Below, one piece after another: positions 61,303 through 64,000 of a stretch of 64,000 bases of DNA. Source of the stretch: Leisingera sp. ANG1 (GTDB lineage: Bacteria > Pseudomonadota > Alphaproteobacteria > Rhodobacterales > Rhodobacteraceae); assembly GCF_000203975.2 (NCBI RefSeq), contig NZ_AFCF02000016.1, positions 1 to 64,000 of the forward strand. Reading direction: 5' to 3'. The notes below the pieces were generated by a model that ran no database searches, was not told the DNA's origin, and was given only the letters and a program-made list of their open reading frames with translations. Position numbers and translations under genes: made by a program. Each line of letters starts with the position of its first letter. Within the stretch, counting starts at the first letter, position 1.

Positions 61303-62628
61303 ATGCTCTCTATCCTGAAGAACCGAACCTACCGGCACCTGTTCCTCGCCCAGATCGTGGCGCTCAGCGGCACCGGACTTGCGACCGTGGCGCTTGGCCT
61401 TTTGGCCTATGATCTGGCCGGGGAGCGCGCGGGTGTGGTGCTGGGCACAGCATTGACGATCAAGATGGTGGCCTATGTCACCGTGGCCCCGGTTGCCGCC
61501 GCCTGGGCTGAACAGGTGGACCGGCGCCGGATGCTGATCAGCCTGGACATGGTGCGGGTGGCAGTGGCCGTTTGCCTGCCGTTCGTCACCGAGGTCTGGC
61601 AGGTCTATCTGCTGATCTTTGTGCTGCAGTCTGCCTCAGCCGGGTTCACGCCCGCCTTCCAGGCCTCGATCCCCGATGTGCTGCCGGAGGAGAAGGACTA
61701 TACTCAGGCGCTGTCGCTGTCGCGGATGGCCTATGAACTGGAAAGCCTCATCAGTCCGATGCTGGCGGCGGCGCTCTTGGTGCTGGTCAGTTCCTCGACG
61801 CTGTTCTGGGGTACCGCGGCGGGGTTTGCGGCCTCAGCCTTGCTGCTCGTTTCAATCGTTCTGCCGTCGCCAGCGCCCAAGGCGCCCCGGCCCATCTGGC
61901 AGCGCACCACCCGCGGCATTCGCAACTATCTGCGCACCCCGCGGCTGCGCGGGCTGCTGGCAATGAACTGGGTGGTCTCGGCAATGGCCGCGATGGTGCT
62001 GGTCAACACCGTGGTGCTGGTGCGCGCCTGGCTGGGGCAGGGGGAAAGCGCGGTGGCGCTGGCACTGGCCTGTTTCGGCGGCGGTTCGATGCTGTCGGCA
62101 ATGCTGCTGCCGCGGCTGCTGGAGCGTGTTCCCGACCGCAGCGTGATGCTGGCGGGCGGCGCGCTGGGGACTGCTGCGCTGATGGTGCTGGCTTTGACCC
62201 TGCTGGCGCTGCCACTGGATTTTGCACGGCTGGCAATTGCCTGGTTCGTGATCGGCCTTGGCTATTCCGCCGTGATGACGCCTTCAGGGCGGCTGCTGGC
62301 ACGTTCTGCCCATGCAGCGGACCGGCCTGCGATCTTTGCCGCACAGTTCACCCTGTCGCATGCCTGCTGGCTGGTGTTCTATCCGCTGTCGGCCTGGCTG
62401 ATGGCGTCCTGGGGGGCAGGGGCCGCAATGCTGGTGCTGGCGCTGCTGGCCGCTGCCGGGCTGATCGCGGCGCAGCACCTGTGGCCTGCGGACAGCGCAG
62501 CGCCGGTTGCGCATGAGCACCCGGACCTGCCGCCCGATCATCCGCATCTGCAGGGCGGCCACCCGCATGCGCATCCGATCATCATTGACGATCTGCACCC
62601 GCGGATACCGCAGAAAGAGGGACCCTAG
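61303..62628 (+). CDS. MFS transporter with a histidine-rich C-terminal tail
   Basis: 441 residues from MLSILKNRTYRHLFLAQIVALSGTGLATVALGLLAYDLAGERAG, a 12-helix MFS protein; an upstream in-frame start at 61213 would add 30 residues of no transporter character. The last 42 residues are soluble and carry eight histidines (AHEHPDLPPDHPHLQGGHPHAHP ... DLHP). A similar His-rich end occurs in NreB-type nickel exporters, so metal export is a reasonable guess. It lies between the centromere sites and hutI. Confidence 0.82.
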   Translation: MLSILKNRTYRHLFLAQIVALSGTGLATVALGLLAYDLAGERAGVVLGTALTIKMVAYVTVAPVAAAWAEQVDRRRMLISLDMVRVAVAVCLPFVTEVWQVYLLIFVLQSASAGFTPAFQASIPDVLPEEKDYTQALSLSRMAYELESLISPMLAAALLVLVSSSTLFWGTAAGFAASALLLVSIVLPSPAPKAPRPIWQRTTRGIRNYLRTPRLRGLLAMNWVVSAMAAMVLVNTVVLVRAWLGQGESAVALALACFGGGSMLSAMLLPRLLERVPDRSVMLAGGALGTAALMVLALTLLALPLDFARLAIAWFVIGLGYSAVMTPSGRLLARSAHAADRPAIFAAQFTLSHACWLVFYPLSAWLMASWGAGAAMLVLALLAAAGLIAAQHLWPADSAAPVAHEHPDLPPDHPHLQGGHPHAHPIIIDDLHPRIPQKEGP

Positions 62629-62733
62629 CATCGCCGGGCAAAGGCGCCGCTTATTCATTTTATGACTAGACATAATGTCCTAAATGAGTAGCTTATTGCT
62701 AAACCGGCAACCAAGCGACTCGGGGAGATTTGC
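62629..62733 (+). promoter_or_regulatory. hutI promoter region
   Basis: A/T-rich gap before hutI. GACAT-A-ATGTC (62669-62679) is a perfect small inverted repeat and a candidate repressor site. No hutC gene is in the window, and I cannot fix the -35/-10 with confidence. GGGGAGA at 62722-62728 is the hutI ribosome site. Confidence 0.35.
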
Positions 62734-63942
62734 GTGACTGGCAACTACGTTCTGACAGGCGCTCGGCTGGCCACGATGGTCGGCTCAGACGCGCCTTACG
62801 GGCTGATTGAGGACGGGGCCGTTGCGGTGTCGGACGGGAAAATCGTCTGGGCCGGGCCGCGGCAGGAATTGTCAGCTGACAATTTTCCCTGGAAGCATGT
62901 TGATCTGGACGGGCGGCTGGTGACACCGGGGCTGATCGATTGCCACACCCATATTGTTTTCGGCGGAAACCGCGCGATGGAGTTTGAGATGCGCCTGAAT
63001 GGCGCGTCTTATGAGGAAGTCGCAAGGGCAGGGGGCGGAATTGTCTCCACCGTGTCCGCCACCCGCGAGGCATCGCTTGAACAGCTGGTGCAGGATGCGC
63101 TGCCCCGTCTGGATGCGCTGATCGCCGAGGGCGCAACGGTGGTGGAGGTGAAATCCGGCTACGGGCTGGACCTGAAGACCGAACTGAACATGCTGCGCGC
63201 CGCCCGCCGTCTGGGTGAACTGCGCCCGGTGACGGTGAAAACCACCTTCCTTGGCGCCCATGCCACGCCCGGCGAATTTAAGGGCCAGGACGACGACTAC
63301 ATCGACGAGGTCTGCATCCCCGCCCTGCGCGCCGCCCATGCGGAGGGGCTGGTGGATGCGGTCGACGGCTTCTGCGAGAACATCGCCTTTGCCCCGGCGC
63401 AGATCGAACGGGTGTTCAAGGTGGCGCGGGAGCTGGGTCTGCCGGTGAAACTGCACGCCGAGCAGCTGAGCCATCAGGGCGGCACCGCATTGGCGGCGCA
63501 GTACGGTGCATTGTCAGTTGATCACGTGGAATACGCCACCGAAGACGACGCCAGGGCGATGGCCGCGGCGGGTTCTGTTGCGGTGATCCTGCCGGGTGCG
63601 TTCTACACCATCCGAGAAACCCAAGCGCCGCCGATTGAGCACTTCCGCGCCCACGGCGTGCCGATGGCGCTGGCGACCGATTGCAACCCCGGCTCCTCAC
63701 CGCTGACCTCCTTGCTGCTGACCATGAACATGGGCTGCACCCTGTTCCGCATGACGCCGGAGGAGGCGCTGGCAGGTGTCACCCGCAACGCCGCCCGCGC
63801 GCTGGGACTGGCGGACCGCGGCCAGATCGCCGCCGGCATGCGCGCCGATCTGGCGGTCTGGGACGTGGAGACGCCCGCAGAGCTCGCCTACCGCATCGGC
63901 TTCAACCCGCTTTACACCCGTATCTATGAGGGAAAACGATGA
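62734..63942 (+). CDS. hutI: Imidazolonepropionase
   Basis: 402 residues, GTG start. Amidohydrolase fold with metal histidines 71 and 73 ([13 protein letters not shown]), [49 protein letters not shown] and [10 protein letters not shown]. It hydrolyses imidazolone-5-propionate to N-formimino-glutamate in histidine degradation. Codons 45-50 (ELSADN) are built from a perfect parS-like palindrome. The stop overlaps the hutH start (ATGA). Confidence 0.96.
   Translation: MTGNYVLTGARLATMVGSDAPYGLIEDGAVAVSDGKIVWAGPRQELSADNFPWKHVDLDGRLVTPGLIDCHTHIVFGGNRAMEFEMRLNGASYEEVARAGGGIVSTVSATREASLEQLVQDALPRLDALIAEGATVVEVKSGYGLDLKTELNMLRAARRLGELRPVTVKTTFLGAHATPGEFKGQDDDYIDEVCIPALRAAHAEGLVDAVDGFCENIAFAPAQIERVFKVARELGLPVKLHAEQLSHQGGTALAAQYGALSVDHVEYATEDDARAMAAAGSVAVILPGAFYTIRETQAPPIEHFRAHGVPMALATDCNPGSSPLTSLLLTMNMGCTLFRMTPEEALAGVTRNAARALGLADRGQIAAGMRADLAVWDVETPAELAYRIGFNPLYTRIYEGKR
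62867..62884. promoter_or_regulatory. parS-like palindrome, site 4, inside hutI
   Basis: A perfect 18-bp palindrome, AATTGTCAGCTGACAATT, within the hutI coding sequence 1.67 kb from site 3. It encodes residues of the variable loop before the barrel, where the protein can tolerate the sequence. Confidence 0.68.
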
Positions 63943-64000
63943 TCGAGATGATCCCCGGCACCGTGACGCTGTCCACGCTGGAAGATATCTACCGCAACCT
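63939..64000 (+). CDS. hutH: Histidine ammonia-lyase, N-terminal fragment (runs off the window)
   Basis: Twenty residues, [20 protein letters not shown], match the PG-x-(V/L)-TL-x-x-L-x-x-IYR start of HutH. The ATG overlaps the hutI stop codon, the usual hutI-hutH coupling. The active-site MIO segment lies outside the window. An ATG at 63948 is an alternative start. Confidence 0.8.
   Translation, partial: MIEMIPGTVTLSTLEDIYRN

Noticed and set aside
63510-63525. A fifth parS-like site in hutI, beginning ATTGTCAG
   Set aside because: Only the left arm matches; the right arm has four mismatches to the palindrome. It is explained by the codons of the conserved LSVDHV segment.
1-64000. tRNA, rRNA, CRISPR arrays or intact insertion sequences
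   Set aside because: None was seen on either strand: no spaced direct repeats, no transposase with terminal repeats and no cloverleaf-like gene. Short or degenerate elements could have been missed by eye.

Overview
The window looks like part of an extrachromosomal replicon (plasmid or chromid) of a marine alphaproteobacterium of the Roseobacter group, family Rhodobacteraceae, close in style to Leisingera, Phaeobacter or Ruegeria. The evidence is a complete repABC replication and partition module (57.4-61.2 kb), high G+C with G/C-rich third codon positions, dense operons with ATGA stop/start overlaps, and a gene content dominated by uptake-and-burn enzymes for N-methylated compounds. The genus is an inference; no search was run.

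Layout. 0-2 kb: 3' part of a dimethylglycine-dehydrogenase-like (GcvT-fused) flavoenzyme. 2-3.3 kb: an acetyltransferase and an AbrB/Doc toxin-antitoxin pair. 3.3-7.3 kb: a LysR regulator divergent from MmgE/PrpD and a non-pyrrolysine MttB-family methyltransferase. 7.4-14.6 kb (minus strand): aldehyde dehydrogenase, HyuA, HyuB, a HisC-like aminotransferase and an Asp/Glu-racemase-superfamily enzyme, the last four translationally coupled. 15-16.4 kb: an orphan TolC-like lipoprotein. 16.4-18.6 kb: nqrM, apbE, a 62-residue membrane protein and a CBS-domain protein. 19-30.8 kb: a LysR regulator divergent from a tight six-gene operon (MttB homologue, glutamate-semialdehyde-aminomutase-like enzyme, two GcvT-fused flavoenzymes, a ThDP enzyme, a TcuA-like flavoprotein). 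31.3-34.1 kb: MFS transporter plus the broken start of a D-Ala-D-Ala-ligase-like gene, divergent from a MocR regulator. 34.3-35.5 kb: MarR and YceI. 35.6-41.5 kb: the full nqrABCDEF sodium pump. 41.9-49.2 kb (minus strand): Rieske oxygenase, aldehyde dehydrogenase, 79-residue protein, medium-chain dehydrogenase and enolase-superfamily enzyme, behind LysR and GlxA-type AraC regulators. 49.3-53.8 kb: GntR, DapA-like lyase, aldehyde dehydrogenase, FAD amine oxidase. 53.9-57 kb: two short-chain dehydrogenases and a third MttB homologue. 57-61.2 kb: repABC with an antisense RNA. 61.3-64 kb: a His-tailed MFS exporter and hutI-hutH.

How it fits together. MttB-family methyltransferases, GcvT-fused demethylating flavoenzymes, a Rieske demethylase candidate, hydantoinase subunits, aminotransferases and many aldehyde dehydrogenases suggest catabolism of betaines and related N-methyl compounds, each block with its own regulator. 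Nqr would use the resulting NADH to pump sodium; its assembly factors ApbE and NqrM lie on the same strand and in the canonical order, but 18 kb away, as though the 18-35.6 kb block had been inserted.

Most notable non-coding signals: four copies of a parS-like palindrome with the core TTGTCAGCTGACAA, one overlapping the repC stop codon and one inside the hutI coding sequence; a complete antisense ctRNA gene (promoter, about 55-nt RNA, terminator) between repB and repC; a perfect DnaA box upstream of repA; and several operator-like inverted repeats beside regulators. I saw no tRNA, rRNA, CRISPR array or intact insertion sequence.
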